Positions 1 to 8,226 of a DNA stretch of 12,948 nucleotides are shown piece after piece. The stretch comes from JAFGLY01 sp041309225 (GTDB lineage Bacteria; Myxococcota_A; UBA796; JAFGLY01), in assembly GCA_041309225.1 (NCBI GenBank), contig JBFYZZ010000203.1, positions 1 through 12,948 on the forward strand, written 5' to 3'. A model generated the notes under the pieces. That model ran no database searches, was not told the DNA's origin, and saw only the letters and a list, made by a program, of their open reading frames with translations. The first letter of the stretch is position 1, and each line of letters starts with the position of its first letter. The position numbers were made by a program, and so were the translations under genes.

Positions 1-1
1 G

Positions 2-1039
2 CGCGAGAAGGCCGTGGTGCGCCTCGAGGCGCTGACCTCCCCGGGCCTCCCCCCCGACCTCGCGGTGGAGGTGGCCGCCGAGTACGTCGAGACCCTGGAG
101 TACGAGGCCCGTGAGCGGCTCGGGCTGCCGGCCCTCGAGGCCGTGGAACCGCTCCTGGAGGCGGCGCCGGGCCGGGTCCGTGCCCGGTACCACCAGGCGC
201 GGGCCTCGCTCCTGCTCCACCTCGGACGGAGCGGCCCGGCCGAGGCGGAGGCGCGCGAGGCCCTCCAGGCGGCCGAGGCCGAGCCGCGCCGGGTGGACGC
301 GCTCCTCCTCCTGGGCCGGAGCCTGGAGGGTCACGACGTCGAGGCGGCGCTCGCCACCCTCGACGAGGCCCGCCGGCGAGCCGAGGCGGCCGGCTACCGT
401 TCCGCCCAGGCCGAGGCGCTGGCTGCTTCCGCCCGGATCCTCGGCGTGCGCGGGCGGTTCGAGGAGGGCATCCAGGCCGCCCTGGAGGCCGAGCGGGTCG
501 CGCTCGCCGTCGGCTTCGAGAGCCTGACCCCCCTGTGCCGCAACGCCCGGGCCGAGTGCCTGCGGTTCCGGGGCGACGTGGAGGCCGCCGAGGTGCTCTA
601 CTGGGAGGGTCGGGGCTGGGCGGTGGCCATGGGCCAGCGCGCCCGCACCTACGCCTTCGACCTCAACCTCGCCATCTGCGCGCTCCTGAGGGGCGACCTG
701 CCCGGCCTGGAGGGGCGCCTCGAGGTCATCCGCCACGAGGCGGATCCCCGGTGGGAGCCGTATGCGCCCGCGGTCGCCGCCCTCGAGGCCGCGAGGGCGC
801 TGCTGGGCCGCGGCGGGGTCGAGGCGCTGCGCGCGGTCCCGCTCGCCCGCCTCCTCGACGAGGGCCTCGACGGGGCCTTCCTCGCCACCGTCCTGGCCAT
901 CCTCGCCCGGGAGAGGGGCCTCCACGCGGACGCCGCCCGCATCGAGGAGGTCGTCGCCGAGTCCCTGGCGTCGCGCGGCCTGGATCCCACGCGCCTCGAG
1001 CCCATGATGGAGCGCTGGCAGACGGCGCGGGGGGGGTAG
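2..1039 (+). CDS. TPR-like helical-repeat protein, C-terminal part (5' end outside window)
   Basis: This is the 3' part of a gene that enters from the left edge. The frame is already open at the first full codon (base 2), so the GTG at 14 is probably internal. Numbering from that GTG, the 341 residues are almost entirely amphipathic Ala/Leu/Glu/Arg-rich helices. Helix pairs resembling tetratricopeptide repeats lie at about 57-108, 131-168, 169-208 and 209-243, with small residues at TPR-like positions. No catalytic motif, membrane segment or signal is visible. In Myxococcota such tails often follow a Ser/Thr kinase, an AAA/STAND ATPase or a transcriptional activator domain, but the deciding N-terminus is not in the window. 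The gene ends in a run of eight G (1029-1036) directly before TAG. TPR-type scaffold is likely; the specific role is unknown. Confidence 0.75.
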   Translation, partial: REKAVVRLEALTSPGLPPDLAVEVAAEYVETLEYEARERLGLPALEAVEPLLEAAPGRVRARYHQARASLLLHLGRSGPAEAEAREALQAAEAEPRRVDALLLLGRSLEGHDVEAALATLDEARRRAEAAGYRSAQAEALAASARILGVRGRFEEGIQAALEAERVALAVGFESLTPLCRNARAECLRFRGDVEAAEVLYWEGRGWAVAMGQRARTYAFDLNLAICALLRGDLPGLEGRLEVIRHEADPRWEPYAPAVAALEAARALLGRGGVEALRAVPLARLLDEGLDGAFLATVLAILARERGLHADAARIEEVVAESLASRGLDPTRLEPMMERWQTARGG

Positions 1040-1091
1040 GCGACCGCGCCTCACGCCGGTCCGGTCCCTTGCGCAGGGGTTGCACCTTGAT

Positions 1092-1118
1092 TTGACATCC
1101 AGCGGTTCGTGGTACAGT
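1092..1118 (+). promoter_or_regulatory. Candidate sigma-70-type promoter for aqpZ
   Basis: A perfect -35 hexamer TTGACA lies at 1092-1097 and TACAGT (4 of 6 matches to TATAAT) at 1113-1118. The spacer is 15 nt, shorter than the usual 17. The hexamers stand out in a GC-rich context and sit about 32 nt upstream of the aqpZ start codon, allowing a short leader. The short spacer may mean a weak or activator-dependent promoter. Confidence 0.5.
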
Positions 1119-1140
1119 CGACCCCGATCCAACCGGAAAT

Positions 1141-1144
1141 GAGG
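1141..1144 (+). promoter_or_regulatory. Ribosome binding site of aqpZ
   Basis: GAGG at 1141-1144 sits 5 nt before the ATG at 1150. This fixes the start that gives the standard AqpZ N-terminus. Confidence 0.7.
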
Positions 1145-1149
1145 TCGGT

Positions 1150-1866
1150 ATGAAGAAGTACGTGGCCGAGTGCTTCGGCACGTTCTGGCTGGTCCTCGGC
1201 GGGTGCGGAAGCGCCGTGCTGGCGGCCAGGTTCTCCGCCACCCTGGGGGATACCACCGTCGTCAACCTCGGGATCGGCCTGGTCGGCGTCGCGCTGGCCT
1301 TCGGCCTGACCGTGCTCACCATGGCCTACGCCATCGGCCACATCAGTGGCTGCCACCTCAACCCCGCCGTCTCGATCGGGCTCTGGGCCGGCGGCCGCTT
1401 CCCGGCGAAGGAACTCCTCCCCTACATCGTGGCCCAGGTCGTGGGCGGCATCGTGGCGGGCGCGATCCTCTACGGGATCGCGAGCGGACGGGCCGGCTTC
1501 GACGTGCACGCCGGGTTCGCGTCCAACGGGTACGGCGCGCACTCGCCGGACGGGTACGGCCTCGGGGCGGCGCTCCTGACCGAGATCGTCATGACGATGA
1601 TGTTCCTGATCGTCATCCTGGGGGCGACCGACAAGCGTGCCCCCGCAGGCCACGCGCCCATCGCGATCGGCCTCGCGCTCACCCTCATCCACCTGATCAG
1701 CATCCCGGTCACCAACACCTCCGTGAACCCCGCGCGCAGCACCGGCGTGGCGATCTTCGCCGGCGGCTGGGCGATGGGCCAGCTCTGGCTGTTCTGGGTG
1801 GCCCCCATCGTGGGCGCCCTCCTCGGCGCCGCCATCTACCGGTTCGTCGGGTCCTCCGAGGACTGA
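1150..1866 (+). CDS. aqpZ: Aquaporin Z, water channel
   Basis: This 238-residue inner-membrane MIP-family channel carries water across the cytoplasmic membrane during osmotic shifts. Both half-helix signatures are present, NPA at residues 71-73 and NPA at 193-195. The aromatic/arginine selectivity filter can be read as F51, H181, T190 and R196, the water-selective set known from E. coli AqpZ; glyceroporins lack the His. The N-terminal block (residues 6-26) and the block around residues 171-199 are nearly identical to my memory of E. coli AqpZ. Six hydrophobic segments and a length close to 230 residues fit a complete gene. It has its own promoter candidate and a GAGG site. The DUF481 gene starts 49 nt after its stop with no terminator between, so co-transcription is likely. 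The identification is secure. Confidence 0.97.
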   Translation: MKKYVAECFGTFWLVLGGCGSAVLAARFSATLGDTTVVNLGIGLVGVALAFGLTVLTMAYAIGHISGCHLNPAVSIGLWAGGRFPAKELLPYIVAQVVGGIVAGAILYGIASGRAGFDVHAGFASNGYGAHSPDGYGLGAALLTEIVMTMMFLIVILGATDKRAPAGHAPIAIGLALTLIHLISIPVTNTSVNPARSTGVAIFAGGWAMGQLWLFWVAPIVGALLGAAIYRFVGSSED

Positions 1867-1903
1867 ACCCTCTTTCGCCTCTCCCCCCCCATCCTCTGAC
1901 CAT

Positions 1904-1910
1904 GAGGTGA
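1904..1910 (+). promoter_or_regulatory. Strong Shine-Dalgarno that decides the DUF481 start
   Basis: GAGGTGA at 1904-1910 lies 5 nt before the ATG at 1916. A GTG at 1907 is in frame but falls inside this Shine-Dalgarno sequence and has no site of its own, so the ATG at 1916 is preferred. Confidence 0.75.
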
Positions 1911-1915
1911 CGGCC

Positions 1916-2716
1916 ATGCTGTATGCTCTCCTCCTCGTCCCCCTCGCCCTCGGCGAGGAGTCCGAGTTCGTGAAGCCCGAGGACGCGGGCCAGAAGTTCG
2001 AGAAGCCCGAGACCCATCTCTCGGCCGAGCTGGGCGGCGCCTGGGCCACGGGCAACGCCGACTACTACACGGTCAACGGGAAGGTCGACGGATCCCACCG
2101 GGCGGGCCGGAACCAGGTCACGCTCGGGACGGGGATCAACATGGGTCGCGGCCTCCTCGACGCCGACGGCGACGGGCGCCTCTCCGAGGCCGAGCGCCAG
2201 GTCGAGCGCGTCGAGATCGCCCGCAAGTACTGGGGTGACCTCCGCTACGACCGGTTCGTGGGCGAGCACGCCAGCCTCTACGCCCTGGGTGGCGCGTTGG
2301 CGGATCGGTTCGCCGGCTACGACCTCCGCACCCACGAGCAGATCGGCTACTCGCGCCTGTTCGTGGAGACGAAGGCGACCACGCTCAAGGCCGAGCTCGG
2401 CGCCGACGTGGCCCAGGAGAACTACGTCGAGGGCGTGGACCCCAACACGGCGACCATCTGGGCCGGCCGGCTGATGCTCTCTCTGGCGCACCAGTTCAAC
2501 GAGTCCCTCTCCTTCACCGAGCAGGTCGAGGTCTACGAGAACATCCTCGCCCCGGACGACCTGCGCCTGCTCAACCAGACCGCGTTCTCGGCCCGCCTGT
2601 CCAACACCTTCTCGGTCAAGGTGAGCAACGCCCTCACCTTCGACAACGTGCCGGTCGAGGGGTACCGCAAGCTGGACCAGACCACGCTGCTGTCGCTCGT
2701 GGCCACGCTCCTGTAG
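1916..2716 (+). CDS. DUF481 (YdiY-like) outer-membrane beta-barrel protein with an EF-hand-like loop
   Basis: From the ATG at 1916 the product has 266 residues. A short hydrophobic N-terminus (MLYALLLVPLALG) suggests export, although it lacks the usual basic residues. The mature part has alternating strands with the DUF481 look: an early ELGGAWATGNAD-type strand, then paired strands ending in hydrophobic or aromatic residues. DUF481 proteins include the E. coli salt- or acid-induced outer-membrane protein YdiY; their exact function is unknown. Residues 82-93 read DADGDGRLSEAE, a complete EF-hand calcium loop (D82, D84, D86, G87, L89, E93), which probably sits in a surface loop or periplasmic turn. 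The chain ends in Leu rather than the usual terminal Phe. It follows aqpZ closely and converges on the OmpA gene. The family is fairly sure; calcium binding is inferred. Confidence 0.8.
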   Translation: MLYALLLVPLALGEESEFVKPEDAGQKFEKPETHLSAELGGAWATGNADYYTVNGKVDGSHRAGRNQVTLGTGINMGRGLLDADGDGRLSEAERQVERVEIARKYWGDLRYDRFVGEHASLYALGGALADRFAGYDLRTHEQIGYSRLFVETKATTLKAELGADVAQENYVEGVDPNTATIWAGRLMLSLAHQFNESLSFTEQVEVYENILAPDDLRLLNQTAFSARLSNTFSVKVSNALTFDNVPVEGYRKLDQTTLLSLVATLL

Positions 2717-2732
2717 CCCCCCTGGAGGGGGG
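2717..2732. terminator. Short GC hairpin just after the DUF481 stop
   Basis: C6 at 2717-2722 and G6 at 2727-2732 can pair around a TGGA loop. It directly follows the TAG of the DUF481 gene. There is no T tract, so if it terminates transcription it is non-canonical or assists the next hairpin. Confidence 0.4.
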
Positions 2733-2746
2733 AGTCCGGACGCACG

Positions 2747-2775
2747 AGGGGCGGGCCGCGACGCGACCCGCCCCT
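2747..2775. terminator. Candidate bidirectional terminator between converging genes
   Basis: A perfect 9-bp inverted repeat, AGGGGCGGG (2747-2755) with CCCGCCCCT (2767-2775), encloses an 11-nt loop. It sits between the stops of the DUF481 gene (+) and the OmpA gene (-), which end only 72 nt apart. It can form on either strand. It lacks a T tract on both sides, common in GC-rich genomes. Confidence 0.6.
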
Positions 2776-2788
2776 GGGTGGCGCCCGC

Positions 2789-4207
2789 CTAGTCGCCGAT
2801 GATGTTGAACTCGATCCGGCGGTTCTCGGCGCGGCCCGTGGCCGTCTTGTTGTCGGCCTTGGGCCGGGTCTCGCCGAAGCCCTGCGCCGTGAGGCGGCCC
2901 GCATCGACGCCCTTCTTGACCAGGTAGTCACGGACCGCGTTGGCCCGGTCGCTGCTCAGGCGCATGTTGGAGGCGTCGTCGCCGACGTCGTCGGTGTGGC
3001 CCTCGATGGCCAGCCTGAGATCGGAGAACTGGACCATCACGGCCACGGCCTTGTCGAGGGTGGTGAAGGACGTCCGCTTGATGGTGGCCTTCCCGGTCTC
3101 GAAGGTGATGCCCCTGATGGCGCCGGTGAACTTCTTCACGGCGTCGGGCACGCAGCCCTGGTGGGCCTTGAGGCCGGTGATGTCGGGGCACTTGTCGTCG
3201 TCGTCGGCCACGCCGTCCCGATCGCGGTCGGGGCAGCCCTTGGTGGACTGCGGCCCGGCGCGCTTCGGGCAGGCGTCGTCGGCGTCGGCGATGCCGTCCT
3301 CGTCCTCGTCCGGGCAGCCCTTGAGGCCCGGCTTGCCGGGGACATCGGGGCAGGCGTCGTTCTTGTCGATGACGCCGTCGCCGTCGGTGTCGGGGCAGCC
3401 GTCTGTGGCCTTGGGTCCCGGCTTGCGCGGGCAGGCGTCGTTCTTGTCGGCGATGCCGTCGTTGTCGGTGTCCGGGCAGCCGGCGAGATCGGGATTGCCG
3501 GGCTCGTCGGGGCACTCGTCCCGGAGGTCGCCGACGGTGTCGCCGTCGGAGTCCGGGCAGCCCTGCGCACTCTCGACGCCCGGCCGATCCGGGCAGTTGT
3601 CGGTTTCGTCGGGGAACCCGTCCTTGTCGCGGTCCGGCTTCGGGGCGACGAAGAAGTCGAGACCGGCGCGCACCTCGAGGGCGTTGGAGGCCTGGTTGAA
3701 GCCGTCGGACAGGACGTCGCGCGCCTCCACGCGCACGGCCAGCCAGCGCAGGACGAGACCACGGAGCCCGACGCCCAGGTGGAACGTCGGGTCGAAGTCC
3801 GGCGTGAGGTCGCCGTCCACGAGGTGGTACCCGCCGACGCCGCCCAGCACGAACGGCGCCCAGTCACCCCCCGTGAGGTGGTAGAGGGCGTCGAGGTCGT
3901 ACTCGAGGCCCATGTCGCTGGCGTCGGCGTTGGAGTGGAAGGGCAGGAGGCTGCCACCCAGCTCCACGGCCAGACGGGGATTGACCTGGTAGCCGACCCG
4001 GAGACCGCCCATCCCGTTGAAGCCCTTCTCGGCCCGAAGACCGTCCTCCCGGGCGTTCATGCCGAAGTCCCACTCCGTGAGGAGACCGTAGGTGCCTCCG
4101 TGGAGGCCCGGGTACAGCGCGGCTTCCGGGTACTCGGCGTGAGCGGGGGAGGCCAGTCCGGCGGCGAGGCCGATGGCGGCCAGCGCGGAAAAGCGTGAGA
4201 CGTGCAT
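2789..4207 (-). CDS. OmpA-family protein: beta-barrel, six TSP3 repeats, peptidoglycan-binding domain
   Basis: The 472-residue product anchors the outer membrane to peptidoglycan. A signal peptide (residues 1-24) has a signal peptidase I site after AHA. Residues 25-188 form an OmpW/OmpA-like barrel with many Gly- and aromatic-ended strands. Residues 192-351 contain about six thrombospondin type 3 repeats of roughly 24-27 residues, each with an acidic calcium-binding DxDxDG-like stretch followed by a Cys-Pro pair. Residues 365-470 form the OmpA C-terminal domain with GHTD, LS..RA and GRAENRR motifs. D406 and R421, 15 residues apart, match the pair that binds diaminopimelate in OmpA domains. 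The ATG at 4207 is chosen because AGAGGAGA lies 4 nt upstream and the signal peptide begins there. Architectures of this kind are common in Myxococcota. Specific partners are unknown. Confidence 0.93.
   Translation of the reverse strand: MHVSRFSALAAIGLAAGLASPAHAEYPEAALYPGLHGGTYGLLTEWDFGMNAREDGLRAEKGFNGMGGLRVGYQVNPRLAVELGGSLLPFHSNADASDMGLEYDLDALYHLTGGDWAPFVLGGVGGYHLVDGDLTPDFDPTFHLGVGLRGLVLRWLAVRVEARDVLSDGFNQASNALEVRAGLDFFVAPKPDRDKDGFPDETDNCPDRPGVESAQGCPDSDGDTVGDLRDECPDEPGNPDLAGCPDTDNDGIADKNDACPRKPGPKATDGCPDTDGDGVIDKNDACPDVPGKPGLKGCPDEDEDGIADADDACPKRAGPQSTKGCPDRDRDGVADDDDKCPDITGLKAHQGCVPDAVKKFTGAIRGITFETGKATIKRTSFTTLDKAVAVMVQFSDLRLAIEGHTDDVGDDASNMRLSSDRANAVRDYLVKKGVDAGRLTAQGFGETRPKADNKTATGRAENRRIEFNIIGD
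3155..3634 (-). repeat. Thrombospondin type 3 repeat array inside the OmpA-family gene
   Basis: About six tandem units of roughly 24-27 codons, residues 192-351 of the protein. Each has Asp/Asn at alternating positions, a Gly, then D-x-C-P and G-C-P-D. In other proteins such repeats bind several calcium ions per unit and form a rigid periplasmic spacer between barrel and cell-wall domain. DNA copies are diverged, so recombinational copy-number change seems limited. Confidence 0.85.
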
Positions 4208-4211
4208 GGAA

Positions 4212-4219
4212 TCTCCTCT
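4212..4219 (-). promoter_or_regulatory. Ribosome binding site of the OmpA-family gene
   Basis: Read on the minus strand, AGAGGAGA ends 4 nt before the ATG at 4207-4205. It rules out the longer reading frame that stays open upstream. Confidence 0.75.
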
Positions 4220-4305
4220 GGCTGGTGGAGGGACGCGTGAGCGGGATCGCGGAACGAGGGCAGGAGGCACGACGATCCCCGTAACCGCGGCGGAAAACGG
4301 AGCAC

Positions 4306-4311
4306 AGGATA
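4306..4311 (-). promoter_or_regulatory. Possible -10 element for the OmpA-family gene
   Basis: On the minus strand TATCCT (bases 4311-4306) lies about 100 nt before the start codon. No convincing -35 hexamer is seen 15-19 nt upstream, so this is only a suggestion. The 173-nt spacer 4208-4380 otherwise holds the hairpin at 4325-4360 and no gene. Confidence 0.2.
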
Positions 4312-4324
4312 CACCACTTCCGAT

Positions 4325-4360
4325 CCCCACGGGTCCCCGGGGGAGGTCCGGGCCCAGGGG
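4325..4360 (-). terminator. Candidate hairpin downstream of the receiver/DUF4388 gene
   Basis: CCCC (4325-4328) and GGGTCC (4331-4336) can pair with GGGCCC (4350-4355) and GGGG (4357-4360), with one wobble or mismatch and a small bulge. On the minus strand it lies 21-56 nt after the stop of the upstream gene and ahead of the OmpA gene. It has no T tract. It could end transcription before the OmpA gene, or simply be GC-rich chance pairing. Confidence 0.35.
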
Positions 4361-4380
4361 CCATGACGAATCGTTGACCT

Positions 4381-6360
4381 TCAAGGGACCTTTTCTCCTT
4401 CATCCAGGCGACGCCTGCCCCGTCCCGGCCGAGGTGGATCCGGAGGGGCACCCTTCCGCGGACGGGGTTGGCGGGGCCCTCGCCCGGGGCGGGGAGACCC
4501 CGGCTCACGGGTCGGGTCCTCCAGCATCGGGCGAATCGCGACGAGGTCCGGGTGCGTGGCGAGCGCCCGCCGCAGCAGGTCCCGAGCCGCCTCGACCTCG
4601 CCGCGACCGGCCAGGAGGCCGGCCAGAGCGGCGAGGGCGGTCTCGTTCCCCGGATCCAGGAGGAGCGCCCGCTCCAGGACGTCCCGCCCGGCGTCCGGAT
4701 CCCCGGGTGCCGCCCGGTGCCTGGCCTCGCCGAGCAGGGCCAGGAGGTCGGGGTCCTCGCCCTCCAGGGCCAGGGCCAGGGCGTAGTGGCCGGCAGCCGC
4801 GAGCCAGTGGCCGCCCGCAGAGAGCGCCCGCGCGTGCTCGGCGTGGAGGATGGCGTGGTCGGGGGCCTTTCCGAGGAGAGGGACGGGCGGCGGCGCGGCG
4901 GCGAGCCACCGCTCGTGCACGGTCCGGCGCCTCGGGGACAGGAGCACCCGGGCGGCGGCGAGGCCCGTGCGGGCGAGGTCCATGGCCCGGGCGCGGTCCT
5001 CGGGCCCGAGGCCGGCCGGCTGTGCGTCGGGCCGCGCCAGGACGAGCGTCGCCCGGAGGGCCCGCTCCACGGCCTCGGGGGGCGAGCCCGGAGGGAGCCC
5101 CAGGGCGGTCCAGGCGTCGGCCCCGCACCGGGCGGCGTGTGCCCGGCGCAGCCGATCCCGGAAGGGGATGGGGTCCGATCGCTGGAGGAGCGCCGCCCGG
5201 TGAGCCGCGTCGGGCGGGGCGTCGCCGAGCGAGATCACCCCGGTGGCCTGGAGGAGCGCGACCAGCGGCAGGATTTCGGGCCCGGCGTGGTCCAGCGCGT
5301 CTCGGACCCGGCAGCCCCCGAGCAGCAGGAGCTTGAGGCCCGCCCGGATCCCGCCCGGATCCAGCCGGGGCCACAGCGAGGCGAGCACCGGCGTGGCGGC
5401 GACGTACCGATCGAGGTCCGGCTCCGAGGGGAGCGGGACCGGTGCCGACGGGCCCGCGATGCGCCACACGGCGACGGCCACGTGGACCGGGTAGGCGGCC
5501 TCGGCCACGAGGTGCGACTCGCCACCGGCCCGCCACCGGCCCGGCGGCAGCTCCCGGAGGGCCAGGATCCGGCGGACGGTCTGCTCCGAGAGGAGGTCCT
5601 CGAGCGCCGCCGCGTCGAGCAGCCGGGCCTGCACCAGCACGCGGCCGAGCGGCACGCCCCGGCGGGCCGCCTCGTCGGAGGCGGCCCCGAGGATGGCACC
5701 GTCGAGCCAGCCCGCCTCCACGGCGATGTCGCCCAGGCGGGTCCCGGGTACGACGCCCTGGACCGTCACCGGGTGACCGTCGCCCAGGATGAGGCGCACG
5801 CGTCGTCGTCCCGCGAGGATCTGGATGGGTCCGGTGAACCGGGAGGCATGGAGCATGAGCAGGAGGGCGGGCAGGCCCTCCCCGTCGAACGGCCCCTGGT
5901 GCAGGGCCGGCGGATCCGCGTCGGGCGCGGCGCCGACCGCGGGGGCGAGGCCCCCGAACGATGGGATGGAGGGTGGGGGGCGGCGGGGGGCCGCCCGGCG
6001 GGTCCCGAGGCTGCGGGCCAGGGCCAGGAGGGCCTCGGGGTCGACGGGCGCGGGGAGGATGGCGTCGGCCCCCGCCACCCGGGCGAGGACCGGGCCGTCC
6101 GGCCGTGCCGAGAGCAGGACCAGGGGCAGGTGCTCGTCGAGGGCGCAGAGGCGCAGGCGGGCGCAGGACGCGAAGGCGTCCCCGTCCGTCAGCGGATCGG
6201 CGAGGACCACCAGGTCGGGCCGGTCCCGGTGGACCCGATCGAGGGCCATGGCCGCGTCGGTCGCCTGGGCCACCCGCCAGCCACCGGCCCGGAGCGAGGC
6301 GGCGAGTCCGTCGGAAACCTCGCTTCGAGCGTGGACGAGCAGGATCAGCGCCTCGGGCAT
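4381..6360 (-). CDS. Multidomain protein: degenerate receiver, DUF4388 with MshEN-like motif, J-like domain, TPRs
   Basis: This is a 659-residue cytoplasmic protein with no signal or membrane segment. Residues 1-119 fold like a response-regulator receiver: D55 at the end of strand 3 and S84 remain. The usual acidic pair is H10-A11, the beta5 Lys is A104, and the loop after D55 is short, so normal phosphorylation is doubtful. Residues 155-280 resemble DUF4388. Inside it, residues 208-260 show two 24-residue motifs (RLG at 208, PLG at 237, Q260) with a 5-residue spacer, the MshEN pattern. Residues 414-486 resemble a J-domain whose HPD has become RPD (443-445). Residues 500-612 are TPR-like. Residues 613-659 form a Pro/Arg/Gly-rich basic tail. 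It is divergent from pilB, 127 nt away, which suggests a role in pilus or motility control. The ribosome binding site is weak. The exact function is not recognised. Confidence 0.75.
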   Translation of the reverse strand: MPEALILLVHARSEVSDGLAASLRAGGWRVAQATDAAMALDRVHRDRPDLVVLADPLTDGDAFASCARLRLCALDEHLPLVLLSARPDGPVLARVAGADAILPAPVDPEALLALARSLGTRRAAPRRPPPSIPSFGGLAPAVGAAPDADPPALHQGPFDGEGLPALLLMLHASRFTGPIQILAGRRRVRLILGDGHPVTVQGVVPGTRLGDIAVEAGWLDGAILGAASDEAARRGVPLGRVLVQARLLDAAALEDLLSEQTVRRILALRELPPGRWRAGGESHLVAEAAYPVHVAVAVWRIAGPSAPVPLPSEPDLDRYVAATPVLASLWPRLDPGGIRAGLKLLLLGGCRVRDALDHAGPEILPLVALLQATGVISLGDAPPDAAHRAALLQRSDPIPFRDRLRRAHAARCGADAWTALGLPPGSPPEAVERALRATLVLARPDAQPAGLGPEDRARAMDLARTGLAAARVLLSPRRRTVHERWLAAAPPPVPLLGKAPDHAILHAEHARALSAGGHWLAAAGHYALALALEGEDPDLLALLGEARHRAAPGDPDAGRDVLERALLLDPGNETALAALAGLLAGRGEVEAARDLLRRALATHPDLVAIRPMLEDPTREPGSPRPGRGPRQPRPRKGAPPDPPRPGRGRRRLDEGEKVP

Positions 6361-6376
6361 GGCCCGATCCGTTAGC

Positions 6377-6399
6377 CCGGCGCCGGACCGGGCGCCCGG
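6377..6399. repeat. Two adjacent GC palindromes in the divergent pilB/regulator spacer
   Basis: CCGGCGCCGG (6377-6386) and CCGGGCGCCCGG (6388-6399) are each perfect palindromes, separated by one A. They lie 17-39 nt upstream of the minus-strand regulator start and about 90-110 nt upstream of pilB. They could be an operator. Such palindromes also arise by chance in GC-rich DNA. The rest of the 127-nt spacer holds TAGGAT (6431-6436), a poor -10 match with no clear -35. Confidence 0.35.
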
Positions 6400-6478
6400 G
6401 GACGCACCGGACCGTCATCGGGAGAAACGTTAGGATCGGTCGTCGGCCTCGCGGTGCCCCCACGCCCGCGGCCGGCCC

Positions 6479-6484
6479 GGAGAG
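6479..6484 (+). promoter_or_regulatory. Ribosome binding site of pilB
   Basis: GGAGAG at 6479-6484 ends 3 nt before the ATG at 6488 (its GGAG core ends 5 nt before). It supports this start, which places the MshEN motif 12 residues into the protein. Confidence 0.6.
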
Positions 6485-6487
6485 TCC

Positions 6488-8218
<1,731 letters not shown>

Positions 8219-8226
8219 CCGGGCCC

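Noticed and set aside
1907..1915. GTG at 1907 as start of the DUF481 gene
   Set aside because: It lies inside the Shine-Dalgarno of the ATG at 1916 and adds residues before the signal sequence.
1051..2055. Long minus-strand frame opposite aqpZ
   Set aside because: Antisense to a secure aquaporin gene; composition is Asp/Glu/His/Arg-rich with no domain.
2996..4198. 400-codon plus-strand frame opposite the OmpA-family gene
   Set aside because: It is the complement of the TSP3 and barrel codons, rich in Val/Gly/Ala, with no motif or ribosome site.
4208..4384. Longer N-terminus for the OmpA-family protein
   Set aside because: The frame stays open upstream, but the signal peptide begins at the ATG at 4207 with a good Shine-Dalgarno, and the extension shows no protein-like features.
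4173..5336. Plus-strand frame across the OmpA upstream region and the regulator 3' half
   Set aside because: Translation is almost wholly Arg/Gly/Pro/Ala, typical of a GC-rich shadow frame.
6361..6487. Sigma-54 promoter upstream of pilB
   Set aside because: No GG/GC pair with the -24/-12 spacing and TTGCA-like element could be found in the spacer.
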